This document shows positions 13,436-27,200 of a stretch of 64,000 bases of DNA, in pieces. The notes beneath the pieces were generated by a model. It was given only the letters and a program-made list of their open reading frames with translations. It ran no database searches and had not been told where the DNA came from. Each line of letters opens with the position of its first letter. Position 1 is the first letter of the stretch. The DNA is from Phallusia mammillata. Taxonomy: Eukaryota; Chordata; Ascidiacea; Phlebobranchia; Ascidiidae. The DNA lies in contig QLIY01000042.1 of NCBI GenBank assembly GCA_003260075.1, positions 247,087-311,086 on the forward strand. Reading direction: 5' to 3'. A program made the translations under genes and the position numbers.

Positions 13436-13959
13436 CCAACCTAATATCCCTTCGTTAAAAAACGAACAGAAGCCAATTTGAATGTAGTCAATTTTGTAAC
13501 AAACTAAATTTTAGTGCCTACAGTGCTGTCATAAAGTCAAAGAGAAAATTAAGAATAGTCTATTGTGGAAATACAATGCACTTTTTTGCTCTAATATAAC
13601 GCACTTTCCAATTTGACACATGTGTTGCCCGCAACAGCCTGTCCGGTTTTCTGATTACGCTTGCCATTTTCTGGCTTGTACAGCGGCCGTACGTCGTGTT
13701 CACGCCACAAAAATTGACTATTTGCACCTGGGCAGGTGTCATGGCTAATTACACAGTCAAATTTCGGAAGCGATTTTCGTCTGTCGCTTGTGGCTGAGTA
13801 TACACGATTATAGTCCGGTTTTTCACGCCCTAATTGTGGTTACTGTGACGTTTTTACTCTCACAAAGTTTTACGAACACGTAAGTCTCCGTTAATAGACG
13901 CAGTGGTCAAGTGCAGCAGCATTTCGGCATACTCATGGTGTTATTTTTGAGATTGTGAA

Positions 13960-14364
13960 CTATAGTAAAGTTGGGCAAATAAGAAAGCCATTACAGTTTT
14001 TTTGGTTGCTTTTATCATACAATATGATAAAACGAAACAACGGTTGGTTTACGTAACCTCGCGACTGCCAGTCGACATACAGTGGCACTTGACAAGGAGA
14101 ATGCGCGACCTCCACTAAATCATTGTGATATTTCGTCTGTAGCCTTTTCACTTGACAAACAGAAAGACGTGAATCGCTGGGATCCATTGATCTGTGCTCT
14201 ATAAATTTTGCGGCGTTGCCGAGATACACAATGTCGAGGTTTGGAAAGTCGTTACTTTTATCAGTCTTGGGATGTTCACTTTCCAAACAAAAGTGAATTA
14301 TGTGTTGACGCTTTCCATAACGCGAACATTGACTGCAGCAAAATGTCTTTGAAACACTAGTCAC
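13960..14364 (-). CDS. Unassigned open stretch, 134 codons, no ATG at start
   Basis: The frame begins with a GTG codon. It holds cysteines early (FCCSQCSRYGKRQ), then NDFPNLDIVYLGNAAKFIEH and RSMDPSDSRLSVCQVKRL. The codon pattern is plausible, but no splice sites or family support it. It could be a single exon of an unrecognised minus-strand gene, or chance. Confidence 0.15.
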   Translation of the reverse strand: MTSVSKTFCCSQCSRYGKRQHIIHFCLESEHPKTDKSNDFPNLDIVYLGNAAKFIEHRSMDPSDSRLSVCQVKRLQTKYHNDLVEVAHSPCQVPLYVDWQSRGYVNQPLFRFIILYDKSNQKNCNGFLICPTLL

Positions 14365-16169
14365 AAAGTTTGATGCACGCTTTTTAAGGTGTGTTTAGTT
14401 ACATTTTTTTCTTTAGACGGCTGAATTACTTTGTAGCATTTGTTACAAGAATGTTTTACCCAAACAAAGAACATTTTGTTGCTATGTTTTTTGCTTTTAT
14501 TATAAAATATGATTGATTTAAGTTTTCTTTAACACTTAGTTAATAGAGCAAGTACAAATATGCCTTTGACTAAAGCAATGCTAAAGATTTTCTGAAGACC
14601 ATAGTACGCCCGGTCCATTGAAGGCGCGTTGTACCAAATCTTACAGAAAAATTTATATCACCATTTGGTCAAATTTGTGCCTCCACATACAACTAGCTTT
14701 AATAATGAAAGCGGTTTACGTCATCCATGATAAGTTAGATAATTTTACACTTTACAACATCCAAGCCTATACTCAAATTGAGCGCTAAATCAATGATGTG
14801 CGAATCGTCAACCGCAAATTGACACGTCGCTAATTTGTGACAAGTAGATTTACATTGGCGTCGCGGTGTCCACTTTCTCATCGTCACACCTTCCAAGTGT
14901 CAATCAAACTTTCTTCGTTGAAGCGTGGTAAACAGTGCTTGATGTACAACGTTCGACTTTGAGCCAGGCGGTTCGGTTGAGAACCACAGACCACAGAGTG
15001 TGTGGTGTCACTTGTAAAGTGCAAATTATCACTTGTTGGCGGTTTTTGTCCGCATATTGCGCTGTCAAGCCAACTTGTACGCTGTCTTTGCCTGTCTTAA
15101 CCCAACCACCTGATTGATTGCATTGTGAAGTTTTGATATTTGGACCGTGGCAGTTTGCATGGATTGTGTATTACGGACTCGAGTGCCTCATTATAGTTTT
15201 GCGCAAATTGTATTAAAACACTTTGTCGGAGTGTAAAACTGCTAAAATGGCTCATATGTTTTCGTGATTTTTACTGCTTCCTATTGTAAACACTCTATTC
15301 GAATTGGCTTGGCCATTAAGGATAAAGAACCAGGCGTGCTTACAATATTTTTTACTTGTGCCTTATCCCGTTTGATTTCTTTTGTCTCCCCCCTTCCCCA
15401 GGTAAATTATAGTGTACGTTTGTGGGCAAATTGCACAAAATATTTCCGGTGTAAAGTGAAACACACACTATCTATACAGCTGTACCGTAATGCACCAAAT
15501 TCCATGCAACAAAGATACCAACAAACACCGCACACAAATGGACGATATTAAGTCTAACCAAGATGGTTATCATTCACAAATGTCTGCCTAAAAACGCCTA
15601 GGTAGTCACCATAGCCTCTATTCAAGCACTTTTCGGATGTGGCTGGGCGTTTAACAGCGAAACCAGCAAATTTGTACCCTTATGATCGACGTGGATTCTA
15701 CGCTTAAAGGCGAATCTGCCTTGTCGAGATGAAATTACCGGAGGTTTACAACGATAAACGATCGCGATACGCCTCCATTTAGGGCCGGCTGTGAAGTGCT
15801 TTGTCGACTATATTTGGTTGAAACACTCGGGGTGCGAAATAATGGGCTGAAATTCGATGTCAACAATTTTACTTGACCTCAGGGAAAGTTGAAAAACGAA
15901 GTTGTTTAGATCAAACTGTCATAACCTATACCTGTTTTTCTGCAATTTATGTAAAATCAAAGCTAGTAGACCGTCGGTCGTTTTTGTTTGTTGGCTAAAT
16001 TTGTGATCATGCCAATACAGTTTTAGTTGGCGTTAACGGCAAGTCTAACAGCTTTGTCTTCTTTCATTTTTCTTAAGTTTATGACACAAACAAAAACCTA
16101 CATACCTGTACAGCGTATTGGTATCGGCTTGGATTTTGTCATCGTTGCAAAGGTTAAAAAGTATACCAA

Positions 16170-16195
16170 TGACGTCAGCCACATCCGTGACGTCA
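16170..16195. promoter_or_regulatory. Paired CRE palindromes
   Basis: Two perfect TGACGTCA sites start at 16170 and 16188, 18 bases apart (just under two helical turns). A pair with nearly the same spacing occurs at 26546. Confidence 0.4.
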
Positions 16196-17688
16196 CAATC
16201 ATCATTCGTTACGCCCCGGTGCACTTGTCACGTGTTTGTTCATCGGTTGTCGCCGGTGTGTCGAACTTGGTGGGAAAATGTGGTTGATTTGCACTTGCCG
16301 ATTTCCGTTGACATCAGTTTTCAGTCTATGTCATTATTCATTTGTTTGCAACACTATAGTTTCTGAAAAGGCAAATAGCAATTTAAGTCGATTTCGTGTG
16401 ACATAGAAACTTTTACAGTGCACAAAATAATATTAGTTGTGTTTTAATTTAAAAACGCCTATGTTTATTAATTAGAAAACTGGATCGTTATGCAACATCT
16501 ATAACAACTGTAGTAGAGTATTCCAAAATTCTCGCCCCCTTTCTGTCATAGCTCAAGATTTTCTGATTTTTCAATGTGCACGAAACACTACTGTAAATTG
16601 GTACGTCAAGAAGCTCCCCATACTAAAATCGTTTATCATCGTAATCCAACCAACATTCTGCAACTGTGCCACCCATAAGGTACATTCATTTTTTTGCGCA
16701 AACATACGAAACAAAATCCCAGTAGCAACTTTACAATGTAATTTCCCAAATCACTTGTCAATCATTCACATTTTCGTCTTCACAACTCATCCAATTACAA
16801 CGCGTGGCCATTAGTATCGGAACCTGTCTGTTTGGCGTTTACGTTTAAATTGAACTACTCGAAAATCTGTCTAGTTCTTATGGGAGTTGCAGTTTCCCCC
16901 CAACAAGAAATCGAAAACATTTTCTCATTTCTTCGTGGGAGAGTCGTCACCAGCTACTGACGATAAACAACTGGCAGTCTTCTTGTTGCCCCGTTTTCCG
17001 TTCCGACTCCATTGTACAGATAACTCGCCGCAGTTGTCCCTATTAGGCCTTACTCTTCCACTTAGCGATGAGATAAACCTGAATTCCATCGCCAAGTGAA
17101 ACTTGACTCCTTGCCATTGCACTCCTTTACTTGGCAAGACACTCCGGCAAAATGCCCCACTTATATCGTGTAGTGGTTTATTTCATCGCAGTCAATCATT
17201 CCAAAATAACGCCACCCAATTCCTGGGATTCGGTTACTGTAATAAACTCTAGATGTATAGGCGGATTCTGGCAAAAGGCCACCCACAATCCTAATTGCGA
17301 GAAATCATTTGATTTCGAAGGGGTTTCATTGCTTTCTTGGCGCCGGCAATAAAGTTTCCATTTCCCGCAAATTTCTCCCCTAATTACCGTCGTTTACTTA
17401 CGCAGCGATGCGTGACGGTGCCGGCGACGTAATAAATGTGGCAAGATCCTGTTGATGTATGACCTTGTCGTTCGTGTGTGGCGAATTTTACCCCTGTCTG
17501 GACAAAAAAGCTTTCACTTAACTTTGCGAGATTGTCTAACCTCAATGATGGACTATCTGTCTTAGTTTTGCACACTAAATGCATATTTTAACACATCTTT
17601 TGTATAGTTCTATTCACAGTTTGTTAATTTTGCTTTTGAACACCCTTACGTTTTTTTCGTGTAATATTGCCTTTCGCTGCTCTAGATT

Positions 17689-18015
17689 ATGTCTGCCTTC
17701 TCTTCGCGAAAGTATGCTGAAAATTGCTGCTTCTTCGCTCAAAGGAAGTACCAATTCGCCGGCTGTGCTTTACAAATACCTACTCGTTTGACACCGCGCC
17801 ACGCTGCTTGTTACATAGGCTCGGCAAATAAATCTTACAGCGTGTGGCATACCAAACACCTAATCTGGCTCAAACCTCAAACAGCTGCTAACTCAACATA
17901 TCAACCTGACCATCTAGGTCGGAATCAATTCAACCGCAACGTTATAGTGATTTTGCGCTCACTTGTGCCACAGCAACTTTTTCTCGCTTCAATTCTCGTC
18001 GCGTCGAGGCAATAA
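17689..18015 (+). CDS. Unassigned open reading frame, 108 aa
   Basis: An ATG-started frame in a GC-richer stretch encodes MSAFSSRKYAENCCFFAQRK and onward, ending in a hydrophobic run (VIVILRSLVPQQLFLASILV). I recognise no family. There is no clear splice context, and overlapping frames on the minus strand are also open. It may be chance in a region of low stop density. Confidence 0.15.
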   Translation: MSAFSSRKYAENCCFFAQRKYQFAGCALQIPTRLTPRHAACYIGSANKSYSVWHTKHLIWLKPQTAANSTYQPDHLGRNQFNRNVIVILRSLVPQQLFLASILVASRQ

Positions 18016-18806
18016 TCCTGTCAGGCCAGTGCGTACAAAGCACCACATCGGATCCGATTACGCGATTTCGCCACCTATCAAGCTCCCAAACCCGGCGCAC
18101 TGCTAATAGGATCCCCGACGCCTGCAGCGTACGACAACGAGAAAGCACTTTTCTGGCGACCGACCATCGCTCGCATATAACCCTAGCCAAAAGCACGGCT
18201 TGTTCTTGAGGCAACGGGATGGGCATTTCAGAATGGGCTGGAGGCTTTCTGTGCGAGAGAGGCTCTCGACTGGATAGGAAAAAAAGGGCGAGAGGTATCC
18301 TTTGGTGGATCTAACTTCATTTATTCCGCTCGGGACCACCAGAAATGAAACTAAGAGCTATGTGTGGAAAGTTGACTTGATGTCCAAATATACACAATAC
18401 ACCCATTGTTGCCATCAAGACATCACCAGCACCGCTGTATATTTGTGGGTGTGTCGATGTTTAAAGCACACATGACAAACTATTAGAGTGTTATTAAAGC
18501 AGTTAACCTTTGCCTCGTTAATGGTAATTGCGTTTGACAAAATTGTCAATAATTTTTTAGCAATACTTGTGTATACCTCCTAAAAGGATATAATCAGCAT
18601 TTTTTATTTCGAATTTTGTTAGTTTAATGTTATAGATATTATGTACAATCATAGTTTATTTGCAAACTTTGGAAAAACACTTTTAAGTATAAAATGAGCA
18701 AAAGTATCATTTCAATGAATATTACCGGGATTAAAAAAATCTGTACAGTTTTAATAAATTCTGCATGACGTAAAAAACAAATTTATACAGAATTTTTGTT
18801 TCTTCT

Positions 18807-19277
18807 ATGGTTTGTATCTCTGTTAACATGTTATCTGGTGGTCGTAAATTTTCTCACGCACTTTCCAATTGTACAATTTGCTTTTCACAAACACACCTAA
18901 GGCTTACTCGCTTCCGTACTAGCTTCCCAAAAAACGAGTGGAATTATAGATCCAAGATCTATCTTTTCACAAGCGAAAGTTCTATGAAGGTAACACAGGT
19001 CCCGGCTAACGCGATTGATAGACCTCCATGTAAAATCGAACCTGAGATGTTTTGTGGAAAACCGGTGGATCAAACAGGGGTCGTTCAGCCAAACAGACCA
19101 GCATACCTTAAAAACGGAATCGGCACCCATTTTTATCGCCACCATAATCTAAAGTGCTCTCATTTTATGGCGATGTCATTTCGCTTTGGCCGGGTAAAGT
19201 ACTTGCCTTCTAAGAGATCGCGAATCTACTACTGGTGTTGGTGTTTTGGAATGGGTTTTGCGGTTTTGGTAAAATGA
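18807..19277 (+). CDS. Unassigned open reading frame, 156 aa
   Basis: One of the longer ATG-started frames in the window. The middle (VTQVPANAIDRPPCKIEPEM, FCGKPVDQTGVVQPNRPAYL) has a balanced composition. It begins after a weak acceptor (gtaacacag, exon-like from about 18999), and a possible donor GGCCGG|gtaaag lies near 19194. A minus-strand frame overlaps. I do not recognise the product; it could be an internal exon of an unknown gene or chance. Confidence 0.2.
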   Translation: MVCISVNMLSGGRKFSHALSNCTICFSQTHLRLTRFRTSFPKNEWNYRSKIYLFTSESSMKVTQVPANAIDRPPCKIEPEMFCGKPVDQTGVVQPNRPAYLKNGIGTHFYRHHNLKCSHFMAMSFRFGRVKYLPSKRSRIYYWCWCFGMGFAVLVK

Positions 19278-20146
19278 CCGATGGACCAGGGTCGACCTTT
19301 CGGACATAATGCCCGGTGTTTCATTACCATCAATCCGACTCACGCCTTGATGTTTTGGGGGCTTAGATCCTTAGGATCAGTTCGTTTGTTGCTCTCTGCT
19401 TCGAGGATCTACGGTAGCTTTTTGATGTTTATGTTGAACTTTGTATGCGAAGGGAGATGTTTGGGCTATAACATTAATATTTTTCGTTGACGTATTGACG
19501 TAAATACTTGATATAATAATATGTTGAAAAAACGTGTTTTAACTTTTGGTGCATGTTTCAAAATAAAATCCTTTTTTAATTTAAAATGTGCTCCAAATAT
19601 AGTTGACGAGCTGTATCTCTGCAAAAAGATATTTCTACACAAATTTGTATATATTGCCTCGTTCATAACCCGGCCCGTAATTTCACTCCCCAGGTAAATG
19701 AAAAATTGCGGTCGTCTGTAGTGACAAGCTGCTGCGTCACAACAGGGCACCAACGACGCGATCCTTGTCACAACCCACAAATCTGCATGTTTTTCTAGAC
19801 AAGGTTAATCTGTACATAAACTGATAGCTGGCCCCGGTTTAACCACAAAAGTAGCAACATTCCGATTCTTTAACACTGCGCTATCGGGAAGATGAAAGCA
19901 AATCGGCTTTTGATGGACCGGAGCGCTTAGATTCCTGTTGCCATTGGCAAGTTAAGGTCGCGCGCCCCCGTTTACAAAAGCATGTTGTTACAACGAATTA
20001 CGCCAGGCGCGGCGCTTCGACGCCAGAACTTAATGAAGCTTCTCGCCCGCGAAGCAACCCCGGATAATATCGAGCCGTCGTGCGGCATTTGCCGACGCGA
20101 AATTGCGCGATCTTGAAAACGGGCGCCCGGCTTGGGTAATCTTTAA

Positions 20147-20428
20147 ACAAACAGGCGCGTTCTCGCCAGAAAATATCAAAGGGTCATCTACAATGCAAAC
20201 ATCAGTTTATACATAGGCCATGTAAAAGCCAAGCGGCGGTCAGATGCGTCCCCAGCCGGGAAAGCTAACTTTGCCTGGCGGGCTGGGCTTCCAAAATCGC
20301 GCGTGGATTCGTTAGTGTTGGGTCAGGTGCGGGTGGTGGACACCACTTATTTGTACTACCCGGAACGCCAATGCATTTTATGGCGTAGTCTCACTGTTGG
20401 AAAACACTTCACTGTTTGGCAAGTGTAA
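20147..20428 (+). CDS. Exon-like open stretch without ATG, 93 codons
   Basis: Open from the stop before 20147 to TAA at 20426, in a CpG-rich block. It reads RVLARKYQRVIYNANISLYI, then GHVKAKRRSDASPAGKANFA and further DTTYLYYPERQCILWRSL. Composition is protein-like, but there is no in-frame ATG and the splice sites at both ends are weak (aaacaaacag; CAA|gtgtaa). I recognise no family. The GC content alone makes long open frames more likely. Confidence 0.2.
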   Translation, partial: TNRRVLARKYQRVIYNANISLYIGHVKAKRRSDASPAGKANFAWRAGLPKSRVDSLVLGQVRVVDTTYLYYPERQCILWRSLTVGKHFTVWQV

Positions 20429-20454
20429 ACATGAAGTATGTTTATTGTTACAGG

Positions 20455-20536
20455 CCATTCATTGGGTTGGAGATCGCGGTCAAGTCCAGCTGGGAAAAGA
20501 GAAATTTGATCAAGCCACCATGAGTAGTGTAACTTG
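20455..20536 (+). CDS. Exon-like segment with strong splice sites
   Basis: This 82-base segment is framed by tttattgttacag and ACTTG|gtgagt, both near consensus. One frame is open: AIHWVGDRGQVQLGKEKFDQ then ATMSSVTW, ending in phase 2. The family is not recognised. A further good acceptor lies at 20965, so a small multi-exon gene at 20.1-21.1 kb is possible. Confidence 0.3.
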
Positions 20537-20965
20537 GTGAGTGGCCTTCTTGTTTACTTAAGTATTTGTCTTGTGGAAAATAGCAAGTTCAAATACCAAT
20601 GGATTTGTTGTCGTATAAAACATACCCAAATATTTGGCACTCAAAACATTGCAAAGGTCAGTGGTTTAGATCTCCAGCAAAATGTATGCAATATTTGCTT
20701 AATATCTGAAGAAAATAATAATATCACACTGATCTGGTTAAGTGATGTAGCTCAGCCGTTTGCAACAAAATCACTCTGCAATGATCGAGTTAAACAAAAC
20801 ACCGAATTTGTTCTGAAAACCTTTTCCACAAACGTCAAAAATTGAAATTTCACTACCCAAAAATTGCGAGTAAACAATACAGTAACCGCATAGCAAGTCA
20901 GCAACCCTTCTCTGGTCATTTAATATACCCATTTTTTGTCCATCTTTCATCACCTCATCTCCCAG

Positions 20966-21207
20966 TACAAGACGTTCTCACGTTTATCCGGCAAGTCATT
21001 TCGTCACAGGATGCGTCCTTCCTAAGCAAACAAGTCCCAGAGTCCTGGCGTTTCCGCAACTATAAGCGAAAACACTTCGGTGTGCTGTTTACCCTGCGAC
21101 AAACCGTAGACAAAATTGTGTTTGTTTGTGTAATCTATGATGGAACTAAACAACTGATTGCTTTCAGTGCATTTAAGTTGTTTTTGATGTTTGAAGTGAA
21201 GAAATAA
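20966..21207 (+). CDS. Exon-like segment after a strong acceptor
   Basis: The acceptor ctttcatcacctcatctcccag has a long pyrimidine tract. One frame is open for 80 codons to TAA at 21205-21207: QDVLTFIRQVISSQDASFLS, then KQVPESWRFRNYKRKHFGVL and a hydrophobic tail. In that frame it does not follow in phase from the 20455 segment: 20455 leaves in phase 2 and would select a different, shorter frame here. So either the link or the frame is wrong. Not recognised. Confidence 0.25.
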
Positions 21208-21209
21208 TA

Positions 21210-24200
21210 GCCCCGAATCAGCACAAAACGCTAAGTCTATTGGGTATATAGCTGATGGTATTCAAGATCCCCTAATACTTACATCATATATTTTTTGCAT
21301 GTTAAAAGGTGTGTACAAAATGTTCATACAAATGTTGCAGAGTTGTAAGGACGTGCAACTTTTTGGCCCGAACCTGAAAGTACAAGCTAAACTTGCCAAA
21401 AAGGTTTGTTTATTGTTTTACAATGCATCAATTTTATACAGACAGCCGTATATAAAGATGTACAAAATAAATTGTTTTATGTAACTAATGAATACCAGCG
21501 CGCATCAGAACAATTGCTTGTGTAGCTTACGTTTAAACATAACATGCAGACTTGGCGAATCTAAAATTAAAATATCACCCCATATTAACAAAATATCTTT
21601 TTACCTGTGTTAATGTTTATATTTGCACAAATTAAAAACATTGTTTCAAAGAATAATTTATTGCTTGCGTCATGATAACAGTCGGACGAAAGCATTTACC
21701 ATGTTCCATTTCTTCGCATATTTCGTTCGTAAACGGGCGGACTCAAATCAGCACAGAAATAACATTAGCCCCGTTAACAGTTTACACAAAATAGCAGTTA
21801 ACATTTTCGCTAAGCAAACAAAATCCGATTGGCCAAATAACTTTCCAATTATCGACATGCTGCCAAAGTAAAAGGTCGGTAACAGTTAGCCCTAGTAGTA
21901 AAAAAACTGGCCTGTCTTTGAAATTTAGCCAGACAGTTTTGCAATTTGAGACGACAGATTCATCAAATTTTTGACATCAGCCTCTTCAGCTTTGAGAGGC
22001 GTGCAACAGACTTAGCGATCTGAACAAATTGTCTAACCCCAAACGTCTGTGTTCATCTCATCAGTCAGTAGCATGTTTGCATGTTAAATCATGTTTGAAG
22101 TGGTTAATCGTCTCAGAGGTTAAATGCGCACGTGGCGACTGTGAAAAGGCGACGACGGACTAAAAGACGCTTTACCTTTGTTGGTTATAAACAGAGGAAT
22201 TTTTGTCGTTCATTAAGTAAAGTACGATTACATAAAAATTGTCTGCTAAAGGACTAACAACATTTCGTCTAAGCTCGAAGATAATATAAAATTGCATTAA
22301 CAACCTGTTTTTTGATGGATGGTGATGTTTTGTTTTTGAAAGGTTCATTTCAAAAAAAATTACTTCTTTACACCAAGCAACTACGTTCTGACTGCGATGG
22401 AAAAGTTATAAATAAAAAACAACCCCCATTGAAGTATTACAGAACATCCAAGTATAACCATTTGATATTGTACATTGTAACGCACACCTTTAGCAACGTT
22501 CTATCGTTTTGGAGGCGGTTATACGTTTGACACGATGTTTTTACCCAACGAGTCCCGTAAAGCTGCACAGCGACACCACGCGAATGCGTATTGGCGCAAA
22601 ATATAGTTTCTTTAATTGCAGCTTTTGCATACTTTACGCACTTATTTGACAGTACGGCTTCAGACGTATTCCTCATACCTATGCCTCAATATCCGGCATT
22701 ATGATCAAATGTTTGGCAGCTTTTATTTCTAAAAAATTGGGGACAAAGTTTGCGCAACGATTCTGTACTTTCCATGCTTATAGCCCAAACCATAGGCAAA
22801 ACACAGTTAGTATGTGTGCTCCTGAACACATGAGATTAAACAAACCTGATAAAGTTTACACAAAACGAAGTTTTAGTTACGCCAACACTTTGTGTATTTT
22901 CTCTTCAAATGTTTATTGTGTTAGAATCTGAACCTTTGTCGTTCCAAGTGTTAAACATATCATAATTGCAAATGAAAAAACGAAATTAAAGTTGTCGATT
23001 TGACCCAAACCCTCATCAGCGCGAAATATATTTCGGAAAAACGCAAGTACTCTATTTTGTTTGCTTTTTTTCAATTTGCCAATTATGGTTGTTTTATGCT
23101 TTTTTGTTGTTCTCAATGTGTGTGTTGAATGACATGCTTCTGGTTCCATAATTTCCTTTATTTTTCCTAATGCATTGCTCAGAAAGTTGTGGTAACAGTT
23201 TTATCAAAAATTCATCTGTTCATAATCAAGGCCGATAACCTCAAGTAATTAATGGCACCTCTGACAGGTGTCTATACGCCGCAATTATGCGCCAGCTATA
23301 ACGCGATTTCATGCGTAGAAATCCGGTTAAACCGCGAGCTACAAAAGGCGGAATTTGATTGACAGGTGAAAATCGGCCGAAGCGGATAAGTGAGCAATCG
23401 GTTAAGCCAAAGCTTGCGAAAAATTTGCTCGCCTTTTGCTGTAATAACTGGTGCTAGTTTTTATGGTTGTTTTTAATTTGAGATTATGTCCTGGAATTAC
23501 GGAAGCGTAAGTTGCTTTGAGGATATCAAAGTCGCCTCTTTATTGGAATTACAGCTTCTCTCGTTCTTGTAACACCGGAACGATAATTGGGCTTCATGTT
23601 GCTCGAGACCGTAATTACCCATTAAACGTATGAGCTACTTGATGAATAATTGTCCCTGCGTGATTGGACAAAACTTATTTTGCAAGGGCAAATCTTGGGA
23701 GTTTTGAAAAGGATTAGTTCCTGGAAAGTGTTTGGAATTTTTGTGTATTATTTTCTCCATTTTTTGACAGCATTGTTAATAAACTCCGGAAACAAGAGTT
23801 GTAATGCCGAATATGCTAATGATCGGAATAATGACAAATTAAACAATGTCAAATTGACACAACGCACTAAATTGTATTTTAATCCTCAGATAGAGGATAT
23901 ACACTGCGTTTTGCGTGTTAAACATGCGTTTTATTCGAAACAATGGCATGTCTGCTTCACAAAATTATCGTATTCTTTCTGCATATACTTTCAAGCCCTT
24001 TGTCCCAACACTTTGAAAAATGCTTAGAAAAATAAAAACTATTTATATCTTCTTCCAATGCAACAACAACAAATGACTATATTTACACAAACATTGAATT
24101 GCCGCGGTCGGCAGGTGCTGACTTTTCGATCTAATTTCGGAAGCATTACTACTGCTGCTTATTTTCCTCTTGTGAAGTATTTAAAGCGAAAATTTGTTTA

Positions 24201-27200
24201 CACAACAAACATCATAAGGTGAGTCAGAATGAATGTTCCCTTTGCGAGAGGAAACCTGTGGTGGTCAAAATTCAAGACTAGCCTTTTTGTAATCAAAGTG
24301 TCTTCTTCTTGACCCAGTGCTGGTACCCAAAAACAATCTGATAATTCCAAAATAGTGCATCAATAAACCAAATGCTAGCGCAAGATGTCACGAAAGAGCT
24401 CATTTATTTTTGTTCACATTTGTTTACAATGTTTTGTCTCGTGCTGTTTGGAGATTGATTTGTATGTTTGCTACCGAGTTACCTTTTAAGCACAACATTT
24501 ATCGTCTACTCAATGCTTCAGGTGTTTGATCAACCTGTTTCTCTTGAAATTTATACTTATATTTTATGTATTGGTTTGCACTGGGTTTACAAGCTTTACA
24601 AACACATTGTGCTTAACGGGAACAAAAAATTCACAAACATTTACAGTACAACAGTGCTAACAATTCCAGTCTTAGAGCGTGTGCGCATTGGCGGTCATTT
24701 TTTAACGATTCATTATCCGCTGGATTGCGGTATACTTTTTCATTGTTTGTGTAAAAGCCCGCTGGTGTGTAGACTTAGGAATTTTCGATCGTCGGTTTTT
24801 AAATAGGTTTTTGTGGAATTTAGTATCCCATGTTAATCATACCGTGCAACTTTTGTTGTCAAGTAAACAGGTGTATGTCATGTTTATGGTAATGATTGTT
24901 ACAATACGTACTTGACAAAACAAACATAGCTGTTAGTTCAAAACGTTAATTCAGTGATCTAGCAATGGTTTGTGTTGGCCAGACTAATAGCGTCTGGAAA
25001 ACAATACAAAATTTGTAACTATTTGTTTTATACCAATGTGCTTAACTTCTGGAAAGCGGTTTTCACAAACAAATCTGAACATAATTCGCTGAGTGTCGCT
25101 ACCGAGCAAACAATTTTTGTGTGAACACGATGTTTCAAACGAAAGAAGTGGTCATCGAACCTCAAAAAAGTGCGTAATGTGTAGCCTATATTTTCACACG
25201 AAAAAACACCAAACAAGAAAAATGTAACAAATTGACATGAAAATTATATTTTCATTTTTCATAATCTTCCTTCACATTTGCTATGGAAATTCTAAAAGAA
25301 CTCAGTTTATCTCATTATAGTGAACTCAATTTTCTTGTTTATGTCGTACACAATATTAATGAACTAAATGACTAATCACAATGGGCAAGGTTTCAAGATT
25401 TCCGCCGTATTGGTATTTAAAAACTTTTCTCGTTTTATTGATTTTTCGAATCTGTCTTTCCATTCTTCTTGACTAACCCACCAATCACCTTATTAAATGA
25501 CAAAGGTGTCCACAATTCAGTCATTTCTTAATGCTGGACAGCATAGACCAACATGGACGTTCAGTGGTAACCACGAAACTCTTCAAAATTGTTTTTTCAT
25601 CAAACATTACCCTCATTTTGATTCTCTGCACCGACTCCTAAGGCTTGCGTGACTGCGGACGCCTTCCCATACGGGCACATAATAAATCTGTAGTGTTAGT
25701 ATTGACACAAGACATAATCACAGGCGTGCGCAAATACGATCAAAGTGCCATAAACCGCTACCAGTAGCGCATGTATGAATATCTGACCGGGTTGGAAAAT
25801 GACTTACGATCACTTATTCGGGTTTCATATTTTCGAAATTGTATTTTCCAGTGAAGTGAACTTTGACCAATCACAGCGAGGTATCTTCTGTATGTAAGAT
25901 TTTTTTGGAAAATAAAGATTGGTACCTCTTTACAGGTTTATTTATTGAGTTACCAGCATTTTACGATAAATCATTTCAAAAAGCCAAACTTGACAACGTA
26001 TTTTGTACAAAGCATACCGGTTTAATCATAGGAGACTGAAAACTAATGATGCCTATTATACTTATTACAATAATATATATCTACATAAAAAACGATGGAT
26101 GTCTTCAGACTCTTCAGACAAGTTTTCAGTCTGTTATTATATGCGAATGTTGTCTCCATCTCTCGTACTGAGTCTCTGGTGACTCGTGATTTATGCTATC
26201 AGAAGAACGGGGAAATATTGTTTAGGGGGAACGTTCTATGCGTGTATAAATACTACTTTCAGACCGCTCTAGACCACAATACTGATTGGAAATATACCCT
26301 CGCGTTGCGTTGCCCGTTTAAACATGTTCAGTTAATCCCGAATTGAGAGGGACACGCATAAATCAGTGTTACATGATTGCCGCTAGACGGCCGAAGCAGT
26401 CGGCGACATCTAAACAATAGCGACGCCGCTCCACTTGTCCCGTGCCATAAACGCCCCGATCGATATGACCAGTTGCTTAGCGATGCTGACAACCATACCT
26501 TGTAAGCGTGATGGATGGGACCTGCACGTGGACTGGTAGTCGCTATGACGTCACGCGTGTGATGACGTCATTGTTTGTGGGGGCTCTGAGTTGCGGTTTA
26601 TCCGAGTTTTGTGTGCAAACGATTGTGTACAAATGTGTCTGAGACAATAGAGTTTTGTAAATTGTAAACATGTCTTGATATTTGTTGAGCAAATTGACAT
26701 TTCGTGCAAGAAATTAGCCGTCAATATTTATACGATCTTGAATTTAAATGCACGTAAAATGATAAGCAATAGGTTAATCAAAAAGCTTGCAACAGGAGAC
26801 GTATATTTGTTTAATAACCCATAGCCTTTGCTGTCGATTTCAACTGGAGTCCGCCATTTTGAAGTCACAAGTAACACTTCTTTACTATAAGCATTGAAGA
26901 TTTGTTATTGCCGCTTGATATAGAAATTCATCTCGTACTCTTTCCTCTGCTTGGGATAATCCGCAATGAAGTTTGAGCCACTGCTTGTCGTCGTATGATT
27001 TGTGGGCGTCAAGCGACATAATCTCATTATCCTGGTTTCCAGTAAGCCCTACATTGCAGAGATAGTCATAGGTGCGCGCTAGCAACTCTCAAAAGTGTCG
27101 TTTTCGCTCCGGGTGGCCTCCGTTGCCCACAACAATCCTCTGAATCGCTTCAGTCTACCGGCAACAGTATTTAAATGTGTCGCTTTGCTAAGAGCTGCGT

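Larger units (their letters stand above)
9220..17570. other. Gene-poor, AT-rich stretch
   Basis: It contains the 11.4 kb duplication, the fold-back cluster at 12.05-12.19 kb, three CRE sites and one unassigned minus-strand open stretch. A 16-bp palindrome AACCTAATATTAGGTT lies at 11270-11285. No gene recognised. Confidence 0.5.
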
